From Lachnospiraceae bacterium Zagget3 (GTDB lineage Bacteria; Bacillota_A; Clostridia; Lachnospirales; Lachnospiraceae): a DNA stretch of 27,592 nucleotides. The notes below the pieces were generated by a model. The model had not been told where the DNA came from, did not search any database, and worked only from the letters and a program-made list of their open reading frames with translations. Made by a program: the position numbers and the translations under genes. Location: NCBI GenBank assembly GCA_001941025.1, contig MSHE01000007.1, positions 1,994 to 29,585 of the forward strand, given 5' to 3'. This document shows positions 1 through 10,982 of the stretch, one piece after another; within the stretch, counting starts at the first letter, position 1; the number at the start of each line of letters is the position of its first letter.

Positions 1-75
1 CGCCGATGGCGGCTGGCGGGGATTGTCGCCTACGTTCCTGCCTTACGGCGGAACGTGACGTCAATTTTGTCATCC
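1..75 (-). repeat. Partial inverted copy of the structured intergenic repeat
   Basis: The reverse complement of this stretch matches the front part of the repeats at 176-445, 2254-2530 and 27336-27592: the AAATTGACG-like lead-in, a hairpin with GTTCC/GGAAC arms and the CCGCCAGCCGCCATCGGCG segment. The window edge cuts it. It faces the copy at 176-445. The bases between (76-175) hold no gene I can support. Confidence 0.6.
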
Positions 76-175
76 AACGATAGATAACATCTGCCTGAAC
101 CGCAAGGTCACAGCCCCTGATGGAAAAAGTGTGATAATCGATTGCTTTTCTTATTAGGAATAATAACGTACCCTT

Positions 176-445
176 ACAGTCAGATTTCAGCGACCAAAGG
201 GCGATAAAATTGCTCGTTCTGCCCGCCTCCGGCAGGGCAGAACGGCAATCCCCGCCAGCCGCCATCGGCGGCAGCTTTGGTGCGTGGCAAGTCCCATCGT
301 CTCTGACGGAACAGACCACTTATGGGCTTGACAGCGCGAAGCCCCGGCGGGATAGAGGGAGATTCTTAAGAGGGACGCACCGCGGCCCTCTTGAGCCGCC
401 TTCTTTCCCCCATTTCTTGGCGGAGCAAGAAATGGGGCCCCCGGA
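176..445 (+). repeat. Structured intergenic repeat, copy 1 (upstream of yaaA)
   Basis: It starts with ACAGTCAGATTTC, shared with the copies at 2254 and 27336. Three hairpins are visible: 216-243 (GTTCTGCCC/GGGCAGAAC), 365-395 (CTTAAGAGGG/CCCTCTTGAG, one G-U pair) and 408-437 (CCCCATTTCTTG/CAAGAAATGGGG around the loop GCGGAG). The same three hairpins occur in other copies with compensating base changes. Open frames on both strands here are low-complexity and unsupported. It ends about 100 bp before the yaaA start, so it may lie in the yaaA-recF leader. Confidence 0.7.
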
Positions 446-551
446 GGGGAACAACGTAATTCCTTCATCATTCCTTGTCTAAGGAACGAGCGCCCCGCCG
501 GTAAGGCAAAAAACGCTGCCGGCCTCCGGCAAATCACCAAAGGAGCATCCC

Positions 552-764
552 ATGAACACCGAAACCATCAAAATCACCACCGACTATATCAACCTGGACG
601 CCCTGCTGAAGCTGGCCGCCCTGGTGGGCTCCGGCGGGGAGGCCAAGGTCCGCATCCAGGGGGGCGAGGTGCAGCTCAACGGCGAAACCTGCACCATGCG
701 CCATAAGAAAATTCGCCCCGGGGACACCGTCCGGATGGCGGACACCCTGATTCGGGTGGAATAA
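552..764 (+). CDS. yaaA: S4-domain RNA-binding protein YaaA/RlbA
   Basis: A 70-residue protein consisting of little more than an S4 RNA-binding fold (about residues 15-68), the usual size for the YaaA/RlbA family between dnaN and recF in Firmicutes. The segment ending in KIRPGDTVRM followed by a short beta strand is typical of the family. YaaA is linked to ribosome assembly; its RNA target is not visible here. A good ribosome site (AAAGGAG) lies 5 to 6 bases before the ATG. The stop is 7 bases before the recF start, so the two genes are very probably cotranscribed. The call rests on domain pattern plus the conserved order yaaA-recF-remB-gyrB-gyrA. Confidence 0.9.
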   Translation: MNTETIKITTDYINLDALLKLAALVGSGGEAKVRIQGGEVQLNGETCTMRHKKIRPGDTVRMADTLIRVE

Positions 765-771
765 CAGCCCT

Positions 772-1869
772 ATGTATGTGAAAGAGCTGCAGCTGGAGCG
801 GTTCCGGAGCTTTGACCAATTCTCCGCCGCATTCTGCCCCGGCATCAACGTGATTTGGGGGGACAACGCCCAGGGCAAGACCACCCTGCTGGAGGCCATC
901 GCCTACCTCTCCGCCTGCCGGAGCCACCGGGCCAGGTACGACCGGGAGATGATCCAGTTCGACGCCCCCTCCGCCACCATTGACGCCCGGCTGGAGAGCC
1001 GGAACCGGGACTTCCACCTGGAGGCCAAACTGAACCGGAACGGGCGGCGGCAGCTCCGCTCCAACGGGGTGACGGTGAAAACCGCCAGCGGCCTGGCCGG
1101 TATCCTGAACACCGTGCTGTTCTGCCCGGAGGATCTGAACCTGATCCGTTCCGGGGCGGCGGAGCGGCGGCGGTTTCTGGACGACGCCATCTGCCAGATG
1201 CGGCCCCGGTACGCCGCGGCCCTGGCGGAGTACAAACGCCTCCACGAGCAGAAGAACCGCATTTTGAAGGACTGGCACGACAAGCCAGACCTGCTGGGGC
1301 CCCTGGACGACTTCAGCCTGCGGATGTGCCAGACCGGGGCCCTCATCGTCCACTACCGCGCCCACTTCCTCCGGCGGATGAACCAGTTTGCCCCCGCCAT
1401 CCACCGGGAGTTCTCCGGCGGGGCGGAGGAGCTGCGGCTGGACTACCAGACCGTGAAAACCGTCGCCGACCCCCTGGCCTCCCCCCAGACGATTTACGGC
1501 CAGCTGATGGACCACATGGCGTCCCACCGCACAGCCGAAATTGAAAGCGGCAGCTGCCTCTCCGGCCCCCACAAGGACGACATGGTGTTCACCATCAACG
1601 GCCAGCTGTGCCGGAGCTACGCCAGCCAGGGCCAGACCCGCACCGCCGCCCTGAGCCTGGAGCTGGCGGAGCGGGAGCTGTTCCGGGAGCAGGACGGGGA
1701 GTATCCGGTGCTGCTGCTGGACGACGTCCTCAGCGAGTTGGACGCACGGCGGCAGGAGTTCGTCCTGAACCGCATCACCGGCGGGCAGGTGTTCATCACC
1801 TGCTGTGAACGGGAGCGGCTGGGGGCACTTCAGGCCGGAGAGACGCTGGAGATACGGAAGGGCTGTTAG
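772..1869 (+). CDS. recF: DNA replication and repair protein RecF
   Basis: A 365-residue SMC-like ABC ATPase that binds gapped DNA and, with RecO and RecR, loads RecA at stalled forks. The Walker A motif GDNAQGKTT is at residues 30-38, the signature region SGPHKDD lies near residue 265, and the Walker B motif LLLDDVLSELD lies near residue 315; the central coiled arm lies between. Length matches the family (about 360-370). The ATG follows the yaaA stop by 7 bases, implying one transcript. The region downstream is filled with palindromic repeats and no clear terminator with a T-run was seen. Nothing is missing from the catalytic motifs. Confidence 0.97.
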   Translation: MYVKELQLERFRSFDQFSAAFCPGINVIWGDNAQGKTTLLEAIAYLSACRSHRARYDREMIQFDAPSATIDARLESRNRDFHLEAKLNRNGRRQLRSNGVTVKTASGLAGILNTVLFCPEDLNLIRSGAAERRRFLDDAICQMRPRYAAALAEYKRLHEQKNRILKDWHDKPDLLGPLDDFSLRMCQTGALIVHYRAHFLRRMNQFAPAIHREFSGGAEELRLDYQTVKTVADPLASPQTIYGQLMDHMASHRTAEIESGSCLSGPHKDDMVFTINGQLCRSYASQGQTRTAALSLELAERELFREQDGEYPVLLLDDVLSELDARRQEFVLNRITGGQVFITCCERERLGALQAGETLEIRKGC

Positions 1870-1933
1870 GGGCTAGTGGCTAGTTGCTAGCTATTAGCTG
1901 TTAGCGTTGGAACTGCTACGTTTCCCGCTCCCA

Positions 1934-1957
1934 GTAGGGGCGAACAGCGTTCGCCCG
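1934..1957. repeat. Short GC-rich palindrome (REP-like)
   Basis: GTAGGGGCGAACAGCGTTC followed by GCCC forms a hairpin with GGGCGAAC/GTTCGCCC arms (1938-1956). The same unit recurs inverted at 5236-5266, and a variant with GGGCGCACA arms is at 2184-2216. This resembles REP-type intergenic repeats of high-GC Clostridia. Confidence 0.6.
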
Positions 1958-2018
1958 GCTGCTGAAACCATTACGATACGCCTGTAGTAGAACGTGAATC
2001 CTAAATCTTTACTTTTCT

Positions 2019-2086
2019 GTAGGGGCGGCCCTTGGCCGTCCGAAGAAACCGCCTGCTTGCCCCGGGCGGCCAGGGGCCGCCCCTAC
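2019..2086. repeat. Long palindrome with GTAGGGGCGG arms
   Basis: Twenty-base arms (2019-2038 and 2067-2086) pair with one T-G wobble around a 28-base loop. A sister copy lies at 5131-5199 between gyrB and gyrA. The hairpin is followed by A rather than T bases on both strands, so it is not a standard intrinsic terminator. No gene is seen between recF and the repeat at 2254. Confidence 0.65.
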
Positions 2087-2183
2087 AAAAGCAATTGCAA
2101 ATGGTAATCGTTGTTTGAATCTATACAATATGTACTGTTCTGAACAGCCGGTTTCCTGCCTGAAAGCCGTTTAAAGTCGCAAA

Positions 2184-2216
2184 CGGGCGGGCGCACACTG
2201 TGCGCCCCTACGGGAG
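2184..2216. repeat. Short GC-rich palindrome (REP-like)
   Basis: GGGCGCACA and TGTGCGCCC arms, flanked by CGGGC and CCTACGGG as in the copy at 5236-5266. It belongs to the same palindrome family as 1934-1957. Confidence 0.55.
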
Positions 2217-2253
2217 ACCTGCCACCCTTGAGTGAGAGGCACAGCGCAGATGT

Positions 2254-2530
2254 ACAGTCAGATTTCCAAGACCAATGGAAAACAAAATTGACGCCCGTTC
2301 CGCCGCAGGCAGGAACGTGGGCGGCAATCCCTGCCAGCCGCCATCGGCGGCAGCTTTGGTGCGTAACAAGTCACATCGTCTGTTGCCTGACAGACCACCT
2401 ATGGACTGGACAGCGCGAAGCCCCGAGGTTATAGGAGAGGGGTTCTTAGGGGGGAGCGAGGCCCCGAGCTTCCCCCTGAGCCGCCTTCTTTTGCTACTTT
2501 TCTTGGCGGAGCAAGAAAAGTAGGCCCCGC
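2254..2530 (+). repeat. Structured intergenic repeat, copy 2 (upstream of remB)
   Basis: Same layout as 176-445. Hairpins: 2296-2317 (CGTTCC/GGAACG), 2445-2480 (CTTAGGGGGGAGC against GCTTCCCCCTGAG, loop GAGGCCCCGA) and 2494-2523 (CTACTTTTCTTG/CAAGAAAAGTAG, loop GCGGAG). The last stem differs from copy 1 at three positions, and all three are compensated on the other arm. It lies about 100 bp before the remB start. Confidence 0.7.
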
Positions 2531-2628
2531 TTCTTGGCAGGGAAGGCCGGACAAAGCCTCTATAGGGAACCTTACCTCAGGAAGAAAACCCCGCCACTCC
2601 GTATAAAGAACCACCAAAGGAGCCTCCC

Positions 2629-4936
<2,308 letters not shown>

Positions 4937-5130
4937 TGTTAGCTGTTAGCGGCTCGGGCTGCTGTGCTTTCCCTTATTCCGTAGTGGAGCGTGAAGCCTG
5001 AATCTTTGCTTTTTTGTAGTAGAGTGTGAAAACTAAAACTTCGCTTCATTCAACTGTCGCAAAATGACAACGGAATTGCCAATGATGCTGTTCAAACAGG
5101 CAAAAAGTTCCGCTTTTTGCAACCATGTGT

Positions 5131-5199
5131 GTAGGGGCGGCCCTTGGCCGCCCGCAGAAACCGCGTGCTTGCCCCGGGCGGCCAAGGGCCGCCCGGTAG
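5131..5199. repeat. Long palindrome, sister of 2019-2086
   Basis: The left arm (5131-5150) is identical to the left arm at 2019-2038. The right arm (about 5179-5199) pairs over 16 bases before diverging. It lies in the gyrB-gyrA gap (4937-5341), which holds repeats only; no gene is supported there. Confidence 0.6.
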
Positions 5200-5235
5200 A
5201 CCAGTTCCGCATGGAGGGCTCATGGAAGGGGCAAA

Positions 5236-5266
5236 CGGGCGGGCGAACGCTGTTCGCCCCTACGGG
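5236..5266. repeat. Short GC-rich palindrome (REP-like)
   Basis: GGGCGAAC and GTTCGCCC arms followed by CCTACGGG. It is the inverted relative of 1934-1957 and a sister of 2184-2216. Confidence 0.55.
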
Positions 5267-5341
5267 TGACGGAAACGCTGTGGTTCCACCCACCAACATC
5301 CACTGAAACAATCACTGTCCAAAAGACAGGAGGAAGATACC

Positions 5342-7861
5342 TTGAGTAAGAACAAAGATTACAAACCGGAAGACATCGCCTATCCGGAACAGAAAATCGT
5401 CGAGATCGACCTGGAGCACGAGATGAAAACGGCGTACATCGAGTACGCCATGTCCGTCATCGTGGGCCGGGCCCTCCCAGACGTGCGGGACGGCCTGAAG
5501 CCCGTCCACCGCCGCATCCTCTACGCCATGTATGAGGACGGGCTGGGCAGCGACAAGCCCTTTAAGAAGTCCGCCACCTGCGTGGGCGACGTGCTGGGCC
5601 GGTATCACCCCCACGGCGATGCCTCAGTCTATGACGCCATGGTGCGCCTGGCCCAGGACTTCTCCATGCGGTACTGCCTGGTGGACGGCCACGGCAACTT
5701 CGGCTCCGTGGACGGCGACCCCCCGGCGGCCTACCGTTACACCGAGGCCCGTATGAGCAAGATCTGCAACGAAATGCTCCGGGACATTGACAAGGACACC
5801 GTGGACTGGGACCCCAACTTTGACGAGAGCCGGAAGGAGCCCCGGGTCCTGCCCAGCCGGTTCCCCAACCTGCTGGTGAACGGTTCCACCGGCATCGCCG
5901 TGGGCATGACTACCAACATCCCGCCCCACAACCTCCGGGAGGTCATCGACGGGGTGGTCTGCGTGCTGGATAACCCCAACGCCACCCTCTCCGACCTGAT
6001 GGAGCATATCAAGGGGCCGGACTTCCCCACCCGGGGCATCATCATGGGCCGCAGCGGCATCCGTCAGGCCTACGCCACCGGACGGGGGAAGATCATCGTC
6101 CGGGGCAAGTGTGAGTTTGAGGAGTTCGGCAACGGCCGCACCCGCATCATTGTCACCGAGCTGCCCTATGCGGTGAACAAGGCCCGGCTGGTGGAGAACA
6201 TTGCCGAGCAGGTCCACGCCAAGCGGCTGGAGGGCATCTCCGGCCTCCGGGACGAGTCCGACCGGGAGGGCATGCGCATCGTCATCGAGGTGCGGAAGGA
6301 CGCCAACGCCCAGGTGGTGCTGAACCGGCTGTACAACCAGACGGCGCTGCAATCCAACTTCTCCGTCATCATGCTGGCCCTGGTGAACGACCAGAAGCAG
6401 CCCAAGGTGCTGACCCTGCGGGAAATGCTGGACGAGTACATCGCCTTCCAGATGGACGTGCTGACCCGCCGCACCGTCTATAACCGGAGGAAGGCGGAGG
6501 AACGGGCCCACCTGCTGGAGGGGCTGCTCATCGCCCAGAATAACATTGACGAGGTCATCCGCATCATCCGGGAGAGCTATGACAACGCGAAAGAGAACCT
6601 GATGAACCGCTTCTCCCTGGACGAAGTGCAGGCCCAGGCCATCCTGGATATGCAGCTCAAGCGCCTCCAGGGTTTGGAGCATGACAAGCTCCAGACGGAG
6701 TATGACGAGCTGGAGTCCAAAATCGCCTGGTACAACGAGCTGCTCAGCGACGAGGGCAAGATGAAGGGCCTCCTCCGGCAGGAGCTGCTGGAAATCAGGG
6801 ACAAGTACGGCGACGACCGCCGCACCGCCATCGAGATGGTGGAGGACGAGATCGACGTGGAGGACCTGATTCAGGAGGAGCAGAGCGTCTTTACCCTGTC
6901 CCAGGCGGGGTATCTGAAGCGCACCTCCGTGAAGGAGTACCGGGCCCAGGGCCGGGGCGGCAAGGGCGTGAAGGCTCAGTTCTTCCGGGAGGAGGACTAC
7001 GCCCAGAGCGTGTTCACCTGCTCCACCCACGACACCATCATGTTCTTCTCCGACAAGGGGAAGGTGTACTGCCAGAAGGGATACCGCATCCCGGAGGCGG
7101 GCCGGACGGCCCGGGGGGTGAACCTCATCAACCTGCTGCCGGTGGAGCAGGGGGAGCGCATCGAGGCCATGCTCCACTTCCGGGAGTTCAGCGAGGAAGA
7201 ATACCTGGTCTTTGCCACCCGGAACGGTACGGTGAAGCGCATGGCCATCAGCGCCCTGGCCACCAACCGCAAGACCGGTATCCGGGCCCTGACCCTGGAG
7301 GATGGGGACGCCCTCATCGCCGTCCGCAAGACGAACGGGGCAGATGAGATCATCCTGGCCACCCGGAACGGCATGGCCATCCGGTTCCCGGAGCAGGACA
7401 TCCGCTGCATGGGCCGGGACGCCGTGGGCGTCCGGGGCATCAAGCTGCGGGAAGGCGACTATGTGGTGGGCTGCGAGGTGGCCGGCCACGGCTCCGCACT
7501 GCTGACGGTGACGGAGCGGGGCTACGGCAAGCGCACCGGCGTGGGAGAGTACAGCCTCCAGAGCCGGGGCGGCTACGGCAACAAGAACTATCAGATCACC
7601 GCGAAAACCGGCCTGGTGGCCGGGTGCGCCATCGTCAACCCTGAGGACGATGTGCTGACCATTACCGACGACGGCACCATCATCCGCACCACCTGCGGCG
7701 GCATCAGCCAGTACGGCCGGGTGACCCAGGGCGTCCGCATGATGCACCTGGGGGAGGAGAGCCGGGTCATCGGCGTGGCCAAGACCAGGGCCATGGACGC
7801 CGACGCCGGGGAGAACCAGCCTGACGAGGGCGGCGAGGCTCCCGGCGGTCAGGAAGAATGA
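5342..7861 (+). CDS. gyrA: DNA gyrase subunit A
   Basis: An 839-residue type IIA topoisomerase subunit that cuts and rejoins DNA and, with GyrB, adds negative supercoils. Visible in order: the N-terminal winged-helix and tower region, the active-site tyrosine in [12 protein letters not shown], the coiled coil around residues 370-480, and a C-terminal beta-pinwheel carrying the GyrA box (QGRGGKG) near residue 535. The start is TTG, preceded by AGGAGG at 5330. The quinolone-binding region reads [10 protein letters not shown], so the position of E. coli Ser83 is Ala while the Asp87 position is kept. The C-terminus ends in a short acidic tail. A strong terminator follows at 7869. Confidence 0.97.
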   Translation: MSKNKDYKPEDIAYPEQKIVEIDLEHEMKTAYIEYAMSVIVGRALPDVRDGLKPVHRRILYAMYEDGLGSDKPFKKSATCVGDVLGRYHPHGDASVYDAMVRLAQDFSMRYCLVDGHGNFGSVDGDPPAAYRYTEARMSKICNEMLRDIDKDTVDWDPNFDESRKEPRVLPSRFPNLLVNGSTGIAVGMTTNIPPHNLREVIDGVVCVLDNPNATLSDLMEHIKGPDFPTRGIIMGRSGIRQAYATGRGKIIVRGKCEFEEFGNGRTRIIVTELPYAVNKARLVENIAEQVHAKRLEGISGLRDESDREGMRIVIEVRKDANAQVVLNRLYNQTALQSNFSVIMLALVNDQKQPKVLTLREMLDEYIAFQMDVLTRRTVYNRRKAEERAHLLEGLLIAQNNIDEVIRIIRESYDNAKENLMNRFSLDEVQAQAILDMQLKRLQGLEHDKLQTEYDELESKIAWYNELLSDEGKMKGLLRQELLEIRDKYGDDRRTAIEMVEDEIDVEDLIQEEQSVFTLSQAGYLKRTSVKEYRAQGRGGKGVKAQFFREEDYAQSVFTCSTHDTIMFFSDKGKVYCQKGYRIPEAGRTARGVNLINLLPVEQGERIEAMLHFREFSEEEYLVFATRNGTVKRMAISALATNRKTGIRALTLEDGDALIAVRKTNGADEIILATRNGMAIRFPEQDIRCMGRDAVGVRGIKLREGDYVVGCEVAGHGSALLTVTERGYGKRTGVGEYSLQSRGGYGNKNYQITAKTGLVAGCAIVNPEDDVLTITDDGTIIRTTCGGISQYGRVTQGVRMMHLGEESRVIGVAKTRAMDADAGENQPDEGGEAPGGQEE

Positions 7862-7868
7862 CAAATCA

Positions 7869-7898
7869 CCCCCTCTCCCGCGCAGGCGGGAGAGGGGG
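7869..7898 (+). terminator. Terminator after gyrA
   Basis: A perfect 13-bp stem (CCCCCTCTCCCGC / GCGGGAGAGGGGG) with a GCAG loop begins 7 bases after the gyrA stop, followed by a T-rich stretch. It also lies just beyond the 3' end of the convergent gene at 7923, so it may serve both. Confidence 0.8.
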
Positions 7899-7922
7899 TG
7901 TTGGTGTTATGTTCCGTTTTGC

Positions 7923-8591
7923 TTAGTCAAACGAATCCCCGGAGGATTCCGCATCATCGTCAAAAGGTTCCATTTCGTCGTCGTCATCGTCGTCATCATC
8001 ATCGCCGCCGTCGCTGAGCCGCTCTGCCAGCCGCTGCGCCAGCAGGTCGGACAGCTGAACGTTTTCGCCGTCGCGCATGCTGTCAAGGAGCCTGCGGAGC
8101 TCGTCGGACGGAGACTTTTCGCACTGCTCGATGGCCTCCTGCGCGGAGCATCCGGCGAAGAGAATGGACGCGACGCCGTCGCCGTAGCGCCGGAACATGG
8201 CGGCGGTGCAATAGATGCTGTCCTTGATGACCTCCGACGGGGGAATCATGCCGTCGCAGTCGATGAAGCTCTTAAACCGAATCTCGCCGTCCCGGAAGTC
8301 AAATTCAAAATTTCCGTTCCTCAGGCCGTAGTTCGCGCGGCAGATAAATTCTGCCATCTCCGCCATTTCCTCCTTGTCCTTCGGGTCCGCGCCGACGGGA
8401 CAGATGCCGTAAACGATGATTTCGCTCTTCTTGATGTCGATCAGATACCTGATCTTCCGCAGCTTGCTCTTGACGTTCAGATTGAAATCGAACACGCCCT
8501 TGTCGCTGTCAAAGGAATAGTTCCAATCATCTTCGATCAGAAACCGGTCAACAGCATTTGCGAGCTCATCCGAGTATTCATACTTTCTCAT
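7923..8591 (-). CDS. YbjN-domain protein with acidic C-terminal tail
   Basis: A 222-residue cytosolic protein. Residues about 10-140 match the YbjN / type III secretion chaperone-like fold: a short helix, strands around SFDSDKGVFDF, then the helical AEFICRANYGLRNGNFEFD segment and SIYCTAAMFRRYGDGVASILF. The last 35 residues are almost all Asp/Glu, with a run of nine Asp. No signal peptide or membrane segment. The ATG at 8591 is preceded by AGGAGG; longer in-frame starts have no ribosome site. It has its own promoter at 8777-8806 and a long leader. In other bacteria YbjN-type proteins bind partner proteins or affect stress and motility; the role here is unknown. Confidence 0.75.
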   Translation of the reverse strand: MRKYEYSDELANAVDRFLIEDDWNYSFDSDKGVFDFNLNVKSKLRKIRYLIDIKKSEIIVYGICPVGADPKDKEEMAEMAEFICRANYGLRNGNFEFDFRDGEIRFKSFIDCDGMIPPSEVIKDSIYCTAAMFRRYGDGVASILFAGCSAQEAIEQCEKSPSDELRRLLDSMRDGENVQLSDLLAQRLAERLSDGGDDDDDDDDDEMEPFDDDAESSGDSFD

Positions 8592-8776
8592 GCCTGGCAC
8601 CTCCTCAAATAAATGATGGCATGGGTGAAACAGACGCCTGCAGTTCGCCGGAAAAGGAAACCGCAGGACAACGATTGTTTCACGATTCTGTTGTTGGCGC
8701 CCATCACGCTGAGCGCCAGGGATCTGATTGGGACTGATCCTGAGAGGTAAGGAACACAAAAAAGTTGTGTACGGCT

Positions 8777-8806
8777 ACTATAGCACAGAAAAACAGATTG
8801 TGTCAA
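8777..8806 (-). promoter_or_regulatory. Promoter of the YbjN-like gene
   Basis: On the minus strand, TTGACA (8801-8806) and TATAGT (8777-8782) are spaced by 18 bases. The predicted start near 8770 gives a leader of about 180 nt before the ATG at 8591. No riboswitch class is recognised in the leader. Confidence 0.7.
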
Positions 8807-8957
8807 GTAAAATGTTTAAAACTTTTAACATATTTCGTGCTGAAAGGATGGAATTTTTCGTCATTTGGTCCAATATTGTTCGCCTAAACGGAAGCGACCT
8901 TTTGAAAGAATCCTCCGTTGACGCACCCATCCACCAGCCACTGACAGCTAACAGCAA

Positions 8958-8987
8958 ATCCCCCTCCCGCGTCTGCGGGAGGGGGAT
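8958..8987 (-). terminator. Terminator after asnS
   Basis: A 13-bp stem (ATCCCCCTCCCGC / GCGGGAGGGGGAT) with loop GTCT lies about 15 bases beyond the asnS stop. The T-run is weak on the minus strand. The rest of 8807-8957 contains no supported gene. Confidence 0.6.
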
Positions 8988-9001
8988 GCATCGCTTTGAA
9001 C

Positions 9002-10396
9002 TTAAAACTCCGCGTTGCCCACCGTCCTGGGATGGGGCAGCACGTCCCGGATGTTGGACACCCCGGTGAGGTACATCACCATCCGCTCAAAGCCCAGGCC
9101 GAACCCGGCGTGGCGGCAGCTGCCGTAGCGCCGCAGGTCACAGTAGTACCGGTAATCCTCCGGGTTCATGCCCAGCTCGGCGATCCGGGCCTCCAGCAGG
9201 TCCAGCCGCTCCTCACGCTGGGAGCCGCCGATGATCTCCCCGATGCCGGGCACCAGACAATCCGCCGCGGCCACCGTTTTGCCGTCCTCGTTCTGGCGCA
9301 TATAGAATGCTTTGATCTCCTTGGGATAGTCGGTGACGAACACCGGGCGCTTGAAATGCTCCTCCGTCAGGTAGCGCTCATGCTCCGTTTGCAAATCGCA
9401 CCCCCATGACACAGGGTAATCAAACTTTTTGCCGGACTTTTGCAGGATGTCCACCGCCTCGGTGTAGGTGACCCGGCCAAAGTCGCTGTCCGCCACATGG
9501 AGGAGCCGGTCCTTCAGCCCCTTGTCCACGAAGCTGTTGAAGAAGTTCATCTCATCGGGACACTTCTCCATGACGAAGCGGATGATATACTTAATCATGT
9601 CCTCCGCCAGGTCCATATCGTCCTCCAGGTCGGCGAAGGCGATCTCCGGCTCAATCATCCAGAACTCGGCGGCGTGGCGCTGGGTGTTGGAATTCTCCGC
9701 CCGGAAGGTGGGGCCGAAGGTGTACACCTTGCCGAAGGCCATGGCGAAGTTCTCGCAGTTCAGCTGGCCGGAGACGGTGAGGCTGGTGGCCTTGCCGAAG
9801 AAGTCCTGGCTGTAGTCCACTGTGCCGTCCGGGTTCCGGGGCGGGTTCTGGGCGTCCAGGGTGGTGACCCGGAACATCTCCCCGGCCCCCTCGCAGTCGG
9901 AGGCGGTGATGATGGGGGTATGGACGTAGACAAAGCCCTGGTCCTGGAAGAAGCAGTGGATGGCGTGGGCCGCCACCGACCGCACCCGGAACACGGCGGA
10001 GAACAGGTTCGTCCTGGGCCGGAGGTGCTGGATGGTGCGGAGGTACTCAGTAGTGTGCCGCTTCTTTTGCAGCGGGTAGTCCGGGGTGGAGGTGCCCTCC
10101 ACCTGAATTTCGGTGGCCTTCAGCTCGAAGGGCTGCTTTGCCTCCGGGGTCAGGGTCAGCACCCCCCGGACGATGAGGGCCGCGCCCACGTTCTGCCTGG
10201 CGATTTCGTCATAATTCTCCAGGGTGGACTTGTCCATCACCACCTGGAGGGGCTGGAAGTGGGAGCCGTCGTTCAGGGCGATGAAGCCGAAGGTTTTCAT
10301 ATTGCGGAGCGACCGCACCCACCCCGCCACGGTGATGGTCTGACCGGCAAAGGCGTCTGGGCTGGCAAAGATGGAAGCAACAGTTGTGCGTTTCAC
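9002..10396 (-). CDS. asnS: Asparagine-tRNA ligase
   Basis: A 464-residue class IIb aminoacyl-tRNA synthetase that charges tRNA-Asn with asparagine using ATP. It has an N-terminal OB-fold anticodon domain ([19 protein letters not shown], residues about 18-105) and the class II core, with motif 2 around [21 protein letters not shown] and motif 3 [15 protein letters not shown] near the C-terminus. The GTG at 10396 is chosen: it follows AAGGGGGA and gives the standard family length, while the in-frame upstream extension has no ribosome site. The promoter is at 10455-10483 and a MITE sits immediately upstream of it. The AsnRS-specific motif pattern separates it from AspRS. Confidence 0.95.
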   Translation of the reverse strand: MKRTTVASIFASPDAFAGQTITVAGWVRSLRNMKTFGFIALNDGSHFQPLQVVMDKSTLENYDEIARQNVGAALIVRGVLTLTPEAKQPFELKATEIQVEGTSTPDYPLQKKRHTTEYLRTIQHLRPRTNLFSAVFRVRSVAAHAIHCFFQDQGFVYVHTPIITASDCEGAGEMFRVTTLDAQNPPRNPDGTVDYSQDFFGKATSLTVSGQLNCENFAMAFGKVYTFGPTFRAENSNTQRHAAEFWMIEPEIAFADLEDDMDLAEDMIKYIIRFVMEKCPDEMNFFNSFVDKGLKDRLLHVADSDFGRVTYTEAVDILQKSGKKFDYPVSWGCDLQTEHERYLTEEHFKRPVFVTDYPKEIKAFYMRQNEDGKTVAAADCLVPGIGEIIGGSQREERLDLLEARIAELGMNPEDYRYYCDLRRYGSCRHAGFGLGFERMVMYLTGVSNIRDVLPHPRTVGNAEF

Positions 10397-10454
10397 AGGG
10401 AATCCCCCTTCTCTATTCCTGGGGGCGGCGGGCCGCCCCATACAGTCTGCACCT

Positions 10455-10483
10455 ATTTTACTACAAGAGGGCCGGTTTTACAA
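10455..10483 (-). promoter_or_regulatory. Promoter of asnS
   Basis: Minus strand: TTGTAA (10478-10483), 17-base spacer, TAAAAT (10455-10460). The MITE target duplication starts 9 bases beyond the -35 box. Confidence 0.7.
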
Positions 10484-10501
10484 GGGAAATGTGTGAGATG
10501 T

Positions 10502-10708
10502 CAGGGCGACAGCATTTAAAATTTTGCATAAAATGTTGCTATAACAACAGAAAGGCAGCTCAAAAGTTGCATCAGAAAAATTCATCAGCAATCCGTTGAG
10601 AATTGTCAATGCCCTAATTTGACTATACTTGTTATATGTGTACCCCTAAATTATTAAAAAGTTTTGCTTATAGTGGTTTTTACGATTATTTTAAATGCTT
10701 TTGCCCTG
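10502..10708 (+). mobile_element. 207-bp MITE, copy 1
   Basis: An AT-rich, non-coding 207-bp unit starting CAGGGCGACAGCATTT and ending in the near-inverse AAATGCTTTTGCCCTG, i.e. terminal inverted repeats of about 20 bp. It is flanked by a perfect 9-bp target duplication GTGAGATGT (10493-10501 and 10709-10717). By eye, two further copies at 25802-26008 and 26018-26224 are identical along their length. No transposase gene is in the window, so it must be moved in trans. Confidence 0.88.
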
Positions 10709-10904
10709 GTGAGATGTGAGCCGGCGGAGGGGGCACTGACAGCTCCGCCCCGCAGGGGCGGCCAGCCACGCCCTTGAAAATTTTTCCAAATTTTATAATT
10801 CTGTAACATTTTCTCCCAAACTTCTGTAACAACCCAGGTGTATCTTAATACATGAGCAGAGCAGCTTCTTCTTTTTTCATTTTGTCCTCCCTAATTTCCC
10901 CTAA

Positions 10905-10948
10905 GGAAACAGCGGCAATCAAACGATTGCCGCTGTTTCCTGTCTTTT
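10905..10948 (+). terminator. Strong hairpin, terminator-like
   Basis: A perfect 16-bp stem (10905-10920 / 10925-10940) with loop AAAC, followed by TGTCTTTT on the plus strand. No plus-strand gene is recognised before it. It lies downstream of the minus-strand DUF1349 gene and may terminate that transcript too. The rest of 10718-10904 is AT-rich with no supported gene, though a small RNA ending at this hairpin is possible. Confidence 0.55.
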
Positions 10949-10982
10949 CAGGAAAGGGAATGCCCCAGATCGGCGGGGCCGG

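Noticed and set aside
187..540. Open frames on both strands within the structured repeat upstream of yaaA
   Set aside because: The sequence is a repeat family with hairpins; frames are not kept between copies.
2019..2086. Long GC-rich hairpin as the recF terminator
   Set aside because: It is followed by A bases, not T bases, and recurs as a repeat between gyrB and gyrA, so it is better called a palindromic repeat.
10602..10640. Outward promoter inside the MITE (TTGTCA with TATACT)
   Set aside because: The boxes are only 15 bases apart and no better pair was found, so promoter activity is not supported.
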